Positions 25,992 to 36,480 of a DNA stretch of 64,000 nucleotides are shown here, one piece after another. Each line of letters starts with the position of its first letter. The first letter of the stretch is position 1. Source of the DNA: Phoenix dactylifera (taxonomy: Eukaryota > Streptophyta > Magnoliopsida > Arecales > Arecaceae). The stretch covers positions 19,719,646 through 19,783,645 of the forward strand of contig NC_052399.1 of NCBI RefSeq assembly GCF_009389715.1, read 5' to 3'. A model generated the notes under the pieces. It searched no databases, was not told the DNA's origin, and saw nothing but the letters and a program-made list of their open reading frames with translations. The position numbers and the translations under genes were made by a program.

Positions 25992-26925
25992 ATAGGCTAC
26001 GACCACGTAACCCAGTGACATAAGTTGCACAAAGTGCCAAAAACTACTATTGTTAGTCACTGATGGCAACAATATTTAGAAACCACTATTCTAATACTGT
26101 TATAAATCCAAAGTGCCATATTTATAATAATTATGATATTATTCAAAAGTCCAAAGTGACTTATTTTTGTAATTTAAATACTGTTATAAATCCGTCCTCA
26201 TCTTCTTGATATGAACCCACCACTTCATTGGCTAGAACACAGAAATGGCAACCCTTGAGGCCCTAAAACAACCAACCAGGCAATGCTCTTGCGATCAGAT
26301 CTCCCCCATTTTTCAAGAAATTCTAAGTCCAAGATTCTAATTTATCTCCTTTCCCGCAGCTAAGGGAGAGCAAGAAACTAAATCAAATGATTGTTTTTTC
26401 ACCAGCGTCCCTTTTTTTTTGCGGGTACTAAGAGTCCTCTCACTACCAACCAGCAGATATCATCATCTGGCTGGATCTTGCCGGTATCAACAACGAGAAA
26501 GAACAACCAAATGGCGGGCAGGGGGCGGAAGAGTTAAGCAGATACTCGTCGAGCTCCTCGTTGCCCCAATCTTCTGCTCCCTGCTCAGCCAACGCGACAA
26601 CTGTCCAAATCATTTGACACTTCTTCTTACCCCCTTCACCCACTCATCTCACCGCCCACCACGTGCCCATCTTCCTAGCTAGAAATGAAGAAAATATAGC
26701 CTTCACATCTTCCTTTATTAGTTCTGCAATAAAATTGAATGGCACTCCGCTTCACTTATCATCAATTTTTTTTTCTTATTAATTGTTACCCTGTGTCACC
26801 AGTACAAGCTAATGAGCAGCTTGAGTATGCTTTATGTTTTTTTTTGTAATTAATTAGATGATTTATACTCGCCTAGTATGAATATATCCAATAAAATTAA
26901 AAAATAATATATTTTTTAAATCAAA

Positions 26926-27154
26926 CGGCGCTCTTAAACTCTTGTCCAACTCTAGCGCGCTCATCGACTTGAAAATCAGACAAATCTCTAGATCCATGCT
27001 CCCCCGTCCCTTCCAATCCGGGTACGATATCACCTTTCCATCGAACTTGTCCGCGCTCCCGCTCTGCATCGCTACCGCCTTCTCCCATCCGAACTCGCAC
27101 TCGTATACGTCGAACCGGGGCGAGCTCCCTATCATTATGCTGAACCCGATGGTA
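26926..27154 (-). pseudogene. BAHD acyltransferase 3'-end relic 2
   Basis: It matches about 230 bp of the BAHD gene's 3' part (compare 28138-28370) with many base differences, so it is older than relic 1. The minus-strand frame still reads SSPRFDVYECEFGWEKAVA, the region of the family's DFGWG motif with the second Gly changed to Glu, and MDLEICL further on. No upstream two-thirds of the gene is present. Confidence 0.85.
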
Positions 27155-28080
27155 GAAATGCAACCTCAAACATAGAGTCCTACAGGTCTTATGTGTTATA
27201 CTTCCAACTAAAATACCAATTTTTTGTCGCCAAGACAAAAAATTAGGGTAATTATGATAGAAAAACATTACATTCATGAGTCGAAAGTGACTTATTTTGT
27301 AATTTAAATACTGTCGATCCATTCTCATTTTCTTGGTACGAACCCACCGCTTCATTGGCTAGAACACAGAAATGACAGCCTTTGAGGCCCTAAAATTCTC
27401 TCGATCTAGTCAACTAGGAAATTAAATGCTCTTGCGGTCCCATCTCCTCCCTTTTTAAGAAATTCCAAGTCCAAGATTCTAATTTATTTATCTTGACCTG
27501 GTCTTTTCTTATCCCCTTCACCCACCCACCCCACCGCCTATCACGTGCCCATCTTCCTAGCTACAAATGAAGAATCGGCTAAATGTAGCTTTCACATCGG
27601 AAACATCTCTGGAATCAAAGGTGGAAACTCGCATAGATGGAGAAACTAAATAGGAGTTTTCTACGGACGATTACTGAGGAGCTTCCTCGAACAAGCTTTG
27701 CCCCTAAAATTAACAAAAAAAGTCAAGCACCCGCTCTTCATAGCAAGAGCTTTGCTCCTCTTCTAAAGAAGTGAATGCCTGCTTTTGGGGTTTCTTTATT
27801 AGTTATGCAATAAAATTGAATGGCACTCCATTTCACTTATCATCAGTTTTTTTTTCTTATTAATTGTTACACTGTGTCACCAGTACAAGCTAATCAAAAA
27901 CTTAAGTATGCTTTATTTTTTAATTAATTAGATAATTTATACTCATCTAGTATGAATATATTCAGCAAAATTAGAAAATAATATATCTTGGAATCAATCG
28001 CCAAAGTAGGACGTCCATAAGATTTTCCTAGTGTTCAACACCAAAAATGATGCTCTATTCGCCTTGCACGAGTACCATTA

Positions 28081-29475
28081 TTAAGGGTACTGGTTGGTGC
28101 CTTGCAGCAGCATCCCCAGCTCTAACGGAGGACAAACGGCGCTCCTAAACTCCTCGTCCGACTCCAGCACGCTCATCGACTCGGGAACCAGGCAAATCTC
28201 CAGATCCACGCTCCCCCCTCCCTCCCAACCCGAGTACGACGTCACCTTCCCGTCGAACTTGTTCGCGCTCCCGCTCCGCGCCGCCACCGCCTTCCCCCAC
28301 CCGAACTCGCACCCATACACGTCGAACCGGGGCGAGCTCCCCATCATCACGCTGAACCGGTCGAACATGCTTAGCCGGTACACCACGGGCCGGGCCATCC
28401 AGGCCCTCAACTTGTCCCGGATCCCGCTGTCGTTGAGCTCCGCCACGGACCGCTTCAGCAGCCACGCGGCCCACCCAAGGTCGTGGTTCAATAGCTCGCC
28501 CACCGTCGTCGTGGCAATGATGGGGTAGATCGAGTTGCCGAAATAGTCGGGCGAGAGGGGCGGGCTCAACCGGCTCCGGTTCTGGGCGGCCAGCCTGCAG
28601 CTCGTCTTCTGGTCGGCCGGCAGGTTGCGGGTTCTGGTGATGGACCTCCACACGAGGGCGGAAAGAGCTTGGAAAGAGGAGATGGAGTTGGTGCCGCACG
28701 CTTGGTTGGCTCTGGCTTTCAGCTGGGCAATGGACTGGGCTGAGAAGTGGAAGATCTTCTCCCGGAGGGGAGGTGGAGAGAATCTCTCGATGAAGTCATC
28801 AGGGTGGGAGAAGGGTAGTTTGATGGGAGGGTTGTCATAGCCGTCGATGAACCAGCGGTCGTGGACAGGAGGGCGAGAGAGGGCGGCGACTCCTTTGGTC
28901 CGGGCGATCTGGGCCCATGCGTTGAAGAAGTTCCAGTAGGAGGTGCCATCTCCAACGGTATGGTTGAAGGAGCATCCGAGGAAGATGCCATCCGCCAGCT
29001 CGGTGAGCTGGACGGCGAGCAGAGGTTGAGCGTGGCCGTCATGGCCGACGGCACCGTCAAGGGGGAAGAAGGATCGGATGAAGGAGGGGACGTCGTCGGC
29101 GGGGGATAGCACGTCGGCGACTGTAGCTTCGTGGGCAATGGCGTGGATGAATTCCGCGCCTTCTCCGTTGCAATCGATGGACCAGAAGATGCCGGTCACC
29201 TTCTGGTTCTCATCGCGCGCCTCTTCGGTCACCAAACGGCCGGCGAGGGGATAGAAATGAAGGAGGGCCGTGGAGAGGGAGGATTTGAGGCGGTCAATGA
29301 TTTGGTCGGTGGAGAGAGAAGGCGGGAGGTTGGCGAAGAGGAGGCCCTTTTGGATGTGATGGGCGGAGAACATGGCGAGATCCCATGGCGTCAGGTGGCA
29401 GCGCTTGGAAGGGAGTGGTGGGGGTTTCACCATGCATGTGGAGAGTTGGTGGACTGGAGGTGGAGGCGAAGGCAT
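28081..29475 (-). CDS. BAHD acyltransferase 1
   Basis: 464 residues from the Met at 29475; an ATG four codons upstream (29487) also fits, but only the inner Met is shared with the sister gene at 33521. Intronless. The acyl-CoA-dependent BAHD signature is intact: HTVGD (HxxxD, residues 172-176), where His is the catalytic base, and CEFGWG (the DFGWG-type structural motif) near residue 398. The N-terminal LTPWDLAMFSAHHIQKG and FYPLAGRL blocks are also typical. Length and motif spacing are normal. The sequence resembles the group of uncharacterised plant acetyltransferases around Arabidopsis At3g50280 and EPS1, but substrate cannot be told. These cytosolic enzymes acylate alcohols or amines in secondary metabolism. 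The sister gene is nearly identical. Confidence 0.92.
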   Translation of the reverse strand: MPSPPPPVHQLSTCMVKPPPLPSKRCHLTPWDLAMFSAHHIQKGLLFANLPPSLSTDQIIDRLKSSLSTALLHFYPLAGRLVTEEARDENQKVTGIFWSIDCNGEGAEFIHAIAHEATVADVLSPADDVPSFIRSFFPLDGAVGHDGHAQPLLAVQLTELADGIFLGCSFNHTVGDGTSYWNFFNAWAQIARTKGVAALSRPPVHDRWFIDGYDNPPIKLPFSHPDDFIERFSPPPLREKIFHFSAQSIAQLKARANQACGTNSISSFQALSALVWRSITRTRNLPADQKTSCRLAAQNRSRLSPPLSPDYFGNSIYPIIATTTVGELLNHDLGWAAWLLKRSVAELNDSGIRDKLRAWMARPVVYRLSMFDRFSVMMGSSPRFDVYGCEFGWGKAVAARSGSANKFDGKVTSYSGWEGGGSVDLEICLVPESMSVLESDEEFRSAVCPPLELGMLLQGTNQYP

Positions 29476-31078
29476 TATGTTGGCCAACCTGAAGTGCCGG
29501 CCGCCGCTGCTATTTTCTGAAAGCGGTTTGCCGGTTTCTTGCCCACCGTTTTCTCTACATCCTGTCCGTCCTCAACTCCTCCACATAAATAACATCCTCA
29601 GCCTACGACCGACGGGGTTTCACGTGCTTGGGTTTCGGATCGCGTGTTTGGGTTTAGGTATGGGTGGTGGACCGGATGCAGTTTCTCGGTGATTTCTTAT
29701 CTAAATAATTTATAAAATAAATTACTAAATCTTGAATGAGATTGACGTTTACACCTCATAAGATATAAAATCCAATAAAATTATCCCTAAATAAGAAGAA
29801 TGATTCATACTTTTTCTTGAATGATTGTTATATTGCATAAAGTTATTTTAGTAAGTATCAAAATTTTTTGTAATCTGAATCTTATTTAAAATTATCGGCT
29901 TGGCTAATATTCTATAAAATATTAGATAAAAATAAATTTTAGAAAGATAAGCCTGCTAAGTATAAGTATAATTTATTCTTAATCTTAAAAAAATATATAA
30001 TTTACTTTAACATATACTTATAACTAAGTCCGTCAAGCTTGCTCAACTTAGTAAAAAAAGTTAAAAATATCAAACTTACCACGCTCAACCAGTCACCCTA
30101 CCTGGTCAAGAGAGGATGAGGTAAAGTCGTTTCACTTCGTCTGCTAAAGCCAAGAGAAAGAAATAAAGAAAGAGATGGCTGTTCTACCTGAAATTTCCAA
30201 ACGAGATGCCTACCTGCACCACGTTCTTCCCGCATACAAATTATTTCTCTTCAATTTGGATCCCCCTGATGCAAGAAGCCAATGAATTCTCATAATAATT
30301 AAGAACCAGCCAGAAAAACTGTAAAACCTCTGATGCATTCAGCCAGAAAAATTACTTCGGAAGTGCCTACTCGAGGGAGGAAGCAACTCAGGGGCTTCGA
30401 CGGAGAGATGAAGACTGACACTATGCCTTTATTGCCTGGTCGACATCAGCATGTAGGCTACGTGCTTCTTTTTGCAGCTTGGACCCAGAAAATCAGGTTG
30501 GTATCAAAACGTTCCCCAGCCGGCAAAGTCTTGCACGACTTGGCCAAGGCCTGTGAACTTATTTTTTGGAGTAAAAAATGCTCATATTTTAGTATATAAA
30601 TACTAACAGTCAAAAAGCTTCATTATAAAGTATCTTTTGGCCTCCACCCACCCACCACCACGCACAATGAATGACGAATGCCTCCATTGGCAAGGAAAGT
30701 TTTGCTATCTACTGAATTGTTGGAATTTGATGTGGCCTACACAAAAACAAAAAGTATTCAAGCAGCACTACTTACAAATCGTGAAAAGCAATGTATATAG
30801 TTGAGCAAATGCAAATTTTGCCACTATTTTGGTATTCACCTGTACATGTCCATAATTTTTTTCTGAAGACAAAAAAAAATAATCAAAAAGTGCGTTTGGG
30901 ATTGGTTTTGCATGATTTCCAGATGCACATATAAATAAAAAAAACGGTCCATACTATACATGTTCAGTAATTTCATGGTCCTAAGATGGAATATTTTATT
31001 TCTATTAAAACATGGGAAAAATGAAGTCCTCTTGTGGCAAGAAGCAGAAGAATTTTCATCTTTCTGTTTGATGATTCC

Positions 31079-31907
31079 ATTCATTATAGCCACTGTACTG
31101 CATGTAAAAGAATGCTTCTCGAACCAGATAGCAACAGATTCTCGTGGTTATTGGAATCCTATCCAATGGCAGAAGCAACCTTTCACTTGATATAAAATTT
31201 TGATCACCATAGAAAGATCAGAATACTATAATGAGAGGATCGATTTCGGGTTTGGATTTGGAGGGACTTCACGCCTATGATTTGTACTGTTCATTGTACC
31301 ATGAACAAGATGTCGAGCTTGTTTCACTCCTTGATCACACATTCCACCCATCCTCTCTAAGCATTAGTTTAGTGAAATTCGAAGCTAAGTTTACAGGGGC
31401 TGTGTGATGACTTCTTAATTTGCCGCAGTAAAGCTCGATGCATCTGCCTGCTTCGAAGTACATGGTGAACGTCAGCGAGAACGACAGTCATGGTTGGACC
31501 ACAAGGAAGTTTTCTATCTGAACTGGACAAATAGAAATTGCCAGTTCCAGTTCCCAGTTCTGGCAAGCCTTAATAAGTTGGGCTGCTTCAGAATTTTAGC
31601 TGCAGCAAAGCCTAGTTCAATATCATTATAATGGTAGGCCACCTTCCCACAGGATGTCTCATCAAGAGTGCCTATACGCCAGATGTGAAATCAGCTGGCC
31701 AAATCAAAAATTCCATTGCACAACAGAACACTAGAAGATCTATAATGAGATGATTGCTCTCTTTGTTTGGAACAGCATTAGGTGAAAGAGTCTTATTTAT
31801 CTATGAATGGTGTCACCAAATTGGAGCCACGTTAGTCTAAGCAAAAAATGCGCACAAGATTAATTGCAATGCGCTTTCTTACCATACAAATCTCACCTCA
31901 TCAAAAT
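31079..31907. other. spacer between duplicated segments, no gene seen
   Basis: About 0.8 kb of unique-looking sequence without a supported reading frame or repeat. It separates the end of the proximal duplicated copy from the start of the distal one. Confidence 0.5.
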
Positions 31908-34900
31908 TAGAAGGTCGGAACAATCCGAAATCAGGATGACTAATATTCTCTCCAACACACTCAAATGTGCACAGTAAATAAAAGAATTTCTCTTATTGGT
32001 CTCCTCTATTGACACCAATCGCACGTATCAATCCATCTATTTCTTCTATTACATTGCATTTTCTTCAATCACCAAGTGCAATCTAAGTTTGTGGAATTGT
32101 GCGGGCTGCGTACTTGGTGGCCATACTTGGTGTAGTCAGTAACAAAGCTTAGTTTAGTTATCTTGGGGTGGCATGCCCATCGGTCAACTATGTTTTATAT
32201 CTTCGAGGAAGAATTCAATTATTAAAGCTATACTTTAATGGTGAACCATAACATCGTTCTTTGCTATCACACACGATGGTAACGGGCATACTTTAGTGCT
32301 TTGTGAACAGACAAAATTATGAGCAATACTTGATAAATTTGTGACCGAAGCCACTTTATATGAAAGCAACACTTGATCTATTTTTTTTTTCCATCTTACA
32401 ATTATAGTGCTATAACGGGCATGTAAGTGGACTTCACTCTAAGATATTTTTAAAATTTCCCCCTTCTCAACTCCAAATGACTCTGCCTCCAGTCCATTGC
32501 TTCCCCGCGAAGCTGCTTTATACGCAAGCAAACCTTAATCTACATTTTGTTTTAATTTTTATTGCAGTTTTTAATAGGGATGTGAGCGGAAGGCCTTTCT
32601 ATCTGAACTTGCTTCTCGTGACTTGAAATACGTTGCTTCTTGTGACTTGAAATACGTTTTTTCAAAGGTACTCATATAACATAGGCCTTTCACCTTCGTT
32701 TGCTCGTTTGTACTTGAGGACTCAAAAAGTGGCATGTCTGCTTCCTGAAGAGTGACCTTACAACATTCGTTCAGGGGGTATGAGTATGACTAACCTAGTA
32801 GTTTACTACCTCTTCCCTCTCTTAGTGCTTATATTCTCGGCTTCAGGCTCCTCTAGCTTGTTCGAATTTGCGACAAGTACAAATGAAAATGAATTGATAA
32901 AACATTTCTGGAAAAAAATTCTATTACTTCTACTTATGCAGTCTTGTATAGCCTATAAAAATTGATCCAATTTCTATCTATTATTATGATATTACGATAA
33001 GATTGGGTACCAAAAAAATAAATGGATTCAGAATGAATTCTACTCTTTATGAATGAGATAAGTAGATTTCACTTCTAAGGTATTTTCAAAATGAAATCTG
33101 GTAACATACTCAGATGAAGTTCATTAAGTAAATAAAATTACACAGTATTATGGAGGAAAGAGGGTAAATAAGAAGGACATGGAATTGTGTAGGAAAGAGA
33201 AATGAAAGAGCTACGGGACACGCTTACGACGGTAAAAATGCACTGATTTTCCTGATCCGAGATTCTTGGGACGAAAATCGGCTAACAAAATATTGCATAA
33301 TAATTGTTACGCTGTGTCACCAGTACAAGCTAATCAGAAACTTAAGTATGCTTTATTTTTTAATTAATTAGATAATTTATACTCATCTAGTATGAATATA
33401 TTCAGCAAAATTAGAAAATAATATATCTTTAAATCAATCGCCAAAGTAGGACGTCCATAAGATTTTCTTAGTGTTCAACACCAAAAATGATGCTCTATTC
33501 GCCTTGCACGAGTACCATTATTAAGGGTACTGGTTGGTGCCTTGCAGCAGCACCCCCAGCTCTAACGGAGGACAAACGGCGCTCCTAAACTCCTCGTCCG
33601 ACTCCAGCACGCTCATCGACTCGGGAACCAGGCAAATCTCCAGATCCACGCTCCCCCCTCCCTCCCAACCCGAGTACGACGTCACCTTCCCGTCGAACTT
33701 GTTCGCGCTCCCGCTCCGCGCCGCCACCGCCTTCCCCCACCCGAACTCGCACCCATACACGTCGAACCGGGGCGAGCTCCCCATCATCACGCTGAACCGG
33801 TCGAACATGCTTAGCCGGTACACCACGGGCCGGGCCATCCAGGCCCTCAACTTGTCCCGGATCGCGCTGTCGTCGTGCTCCGCCACGGTCCGATTCAGCA
33901 GCCAGGCGGCCCACCCAAGGTCGTGGTTCAATAGCTCGCCCACCGTCGTCGTGGCAATGATGGGGTACATCGAGTTGCCGAAATAGTCGGGCGAGAGGGG
34001 CGGGCTCAACCGGGCCCGGTTCTGGGCGGCCATTCTGCAGCTCGTCTTCTGGTCGGCCGGCAGGTTGCGGGTTCTGGTGATGGACCTCCACACGAGGGCG
34101 GAAAGAGCTTGGAAAGAGGAGATGGAGTTGGTGCCGCGCGCTTGGTTGGCTCTGGCTTTCAGCTGGGCAATGGACTGGGCTGAGAAGTGGACGATCTTCT
34201 CCCGGAGGGGAGGCGGAGAGAATCTCTCGATGAAGTCATCAGGGTGGGAGAAGGGTAGTTTGACGGGAGGGTTGTCATAGCCGTCGATGAACCAGCGGTC
34301 GTAAACAGGAGGGCGAGAGAGGGCGGCGACTCCTTTGGTCCGGGTGATCTGGGCCCATGCGTTGAAGAAGTTCCAGTAGGAGGTGCCATCTCCAACGGCA
34401 TGGTTGAAGGAGCATCCGATGAAGATGCCATCCGCCAGCTCGGTGAGCTGGACGGCGAGCAGCGGTTGAGCGTGGCCGTCATGGTCGACGGCACCGTCAA
34501 GGGGGAAGAAGGATTGGACGAAGGAGGGGACGTCGTCGGAAGGGGATAGCACGTCGGAGACTGTAACTTCGCGAGCAATGGCGTGGATGAATTCCGCGCC
34601 TTCTCCGTTGCAATCGATGGACCAGAAGATGCCGGTCACCTTCTGGTTCTCATCGCGCGCCTCTTCGGTCACGAAACGGCCGGCGAGGGGATAGAAATGA
34701 AGGAGAGCCGTGGAGAGGGAGGATTTGAGGCGGTCGATGATTTGGTCGGTGGAGAGGGAAGGCGGGAGGTTGGCGAAGAGGAGGCCCTTTTGGATGTAAT
34801 GGCAGGAGAACATGGCGAGATCCCATGGCGTCAGGTGGAAGCGCTTGGGAGGGAGTGGTGGGGGTTTCACCGTGCATGTGGAGAGGTGGTGGACTGGATG

Positions 34901-36480
34901 TGGAGGCGAAGGCATTGCGTTGGCCAACCTAAAGTGCCAGCCGCCGCCGCAGTTTTCTGAATGCGGTTTCTTGTCCACCGTTTTCTCTACATCCTGTCCT
35001 CGGGTGCTCCATATAAATAACATCCTCAGCCTACGACCGACGGGGTTTCACGTGCTTGGGTTTCGGATCGCGTGTTTGGGTTTAGGTACGGTAGGTGGAC
35101 CGGATGCAGTTTCTCGGTGATTTCTTACCTAAATAATTTATAAAATAAATTACTAAATCTTGAATGAGATTGACGTTTAAACCTCATAAGATATAAAATC
35201 CAATAAAATTACCCCTAAATAAGGAGAATGATTCATACATTTTTTTTTGAATGATTGTTATATTGCATAAAGTTAATTTAGTGAGTATCAAAAATTTTTC
35301 TCACTTGATATTTGAATCTCATTTAAAATAATCGGTTTGACTAACGTAAATTTTAGAGAGATAAGTCTGTTGAGTATAAGTATAATTTATTTTTAATCTC
35401 CAAAAAAAATTATAATTTACTTTAATTTATGCTTATAACTAAGTCCGTCAAGCTTGCTCAACTTAATAAAAAGAGTAAAAAATATCAAACCTACTACGCT
35501 CAACCAGTCACCCTACCTGGTCAAGAGAGGACGAGGTAAAGTTGTTTCCCTAGGTCTGCAAAAGCCGAAAGAAAGAAATAAAGAAAGAGATGGCTGTTCT
35601 ACCTGAAATTTTCAAACGAGATGGGTACCTGCACCACGTTCTTCCTGCATACAAATTATTTCTCTTCAATTGGAATACCCCCGATGCAAGAAGCCCATGA
35701 ATTCTCATAATATGAAAACCTCTGATACTGCGATCCATTCAGCCAGAAAAATTACTTCGGAAGTACCTACTCGGGGGAGGAAGCAGCTCAGGGGCCTCGA
35801 CGGAGAGATGAAGACTGACACTGCCTTTATTGCCTGGTCGACGGCAGCGTGCAGGCTACGTGCTTCTTTTTGCAGCTTGGACCCAGAAAATCAGGTTGGT
35901 GTCGAAATGTTCCCCAGCCAACGAAGTCTTGCACGACTTGGCCAAGGTCTGTGAACTTGTTTTTTGAGTAAAAAATGCTCATATTTTAGTATGTAAATAC
36001 TAACATTATAAAGTATCATTTGGCCGCCAGGTCAAGTATACGGAGCACCCACCCACCCACCACCATGCACAATGAATGGCGAATGCCTACATTGGCAAGG
36101 AAAGTTTTGCTGTCTACTAAATTGTTGGAATTTGATGTGGCCGACACACAAAAAAAAGGGGTAATCAAGCAGAACTAGTTACAAATCATGAAAAGCAATG
36201 GACATAGTTGAGTAAATGCTAATTTTGCCACTATTGTGGTATTCATTGTACATGACCATAAATTTTTTCTAAAGAATTTTTTTTTTCAAAAAGTGCATTT
36301 GGGATTGGTTTTGCATGATTTCCAGATGCCCATATAAATAAAAAGAACAGTCCATACTATACATGTTCAGTAATTTCATGGTCCTAAGATGGAATATTTT
36401 ATTTTAATTAAAACATGGGAAAAATGATGTCCTCTTGTGGCAAGAAACAGAAGAATTTTTATCTTTTTGTTTGATGATTC
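31908..36480. repeat. segmental duplication, distal copy (with BAHD gene 2)
   Basis: It matches the proximal copy in two blocks: 31908-33300 with 23464-24765, and 33301-36480 with 27860-31078. The join at about 33300 lies in short TAATT microhomology. Just right of the join the text (TTACGCTGTGTC, AATCAGAAACTT) is closer to proximal module 1 at 25690 than to module 3, so the junction is a recombination chimaera. A block of about 55 bp near 32455-32510 is absent from the proximal copy. Confidence 0.85.
33521..34915 (-). CDS. BAHD acyltransferase 2
   Basis: 464 residues from the Met at 34915, the position conserved in the sister gene. Here the outer start of the sister is lost (ATG changed to TTG), while the frame is open upstream to another ATG at 35023, which would add 36 residues not seen in gene 1. 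HAVGD replaces HTVGD, so the HxxxD catalytic motif is kept, and CEFGWG is intact. The two proteins differ by roughly 30 scattered residues (for example QITRTKG for QIARTKG and LNRTVAEHDDSAIRD for LKRSVAELNDSGIRD). Both are therefore probably active, with slow divergence. Function as for gene 1: acyl-CoA-dependent acyl transfer, substrate unknown. Confidence 0.92.
   Translation of the reverse strand: MPSPPHPVHHLSTCTVKPPPLPPKRFHLTPWDLAMFSCHYIQKGLLFANLPPSLSTDQIIDRLKSSLSTALLHFYPLAGRFVTEEARDENQKVTGIFWSIDCNGEGAEFIHAIAREVTVSDVLSPSDDVPSFVQSFFPLDGAVDHDGHAQPLLAVQLTELADGIFIGCSFNHAVGDGTSYWNFFNAWAQITRTKGVAALSRPPVYDRWFIDGYDNPPVKLPFSHPDDFIERFSPPPLREKIVHFSAQSIAQLKARANQARGTNSISSFQALSALVWRSITRTRNLPADQKTSCRMAAQNRARLSPPLSPDYFGNSMYPIIATTTVGELLNHDLGWAAWLLNRTVAEHDDSAIRDKLRAWMARPVVYRLSMFDRFSVMMGSSPRFDVYGCEFGWGKAVAARSGSANKFDGKVTSYSGWEGGGSVDLEICLVPESMSVLESDEEFRSAVCPPLELGVLLQGTNQYP

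Larger units (their letters stand above)
24765..28080. repeat. local tandem array of three modules ending in BAHD 3' sequence
   Basis: The same spacer phrase (AAAGTGACTT, TTAAATACTG, TGAACCCACCACTTCATTGG) occurs at about 24890, 26155 and 27285, each followed by GCCCATCTTCCTAGCTA and then by AATTGTTAC...CTGTGTCACCAG. Module 1 (24765-25838) leads to the relic at 25839, module 2 (about 26150-26925) to the relic at 26926, and module 3 (about 27165-28080) to the intact gene. This is the signature of repeated unequal crossing-over at the gene's 3' side. Confidence 0.8.
23464..31078. repeat. segmental duplication, proximal copy (with BAHD gene 1)
   Basis: Sequence 23464-24765 matches 31908-33300, and 27860-31078 matches 33301-36480, at high identity including introns-free gene, 5' and 3' flanks. 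The 3.1 kb at 24765-27860 is present only in this copy and contains two BAHD 3'-end relics and a SINE. Non-coding parts between 29690 and 31078 (AT-rich, then a CACCCACCCACC run near 30645) hold no further gene. Confidence 0.85.

Noticed and set aside
28094-29692. Plus-strand frames across BAHD gene 1 (and the same at 33534-35120)
   Set aside because: Antisense shadows of the acyltransferase; the sense frame carries the HxxxD and FGWG motifs.
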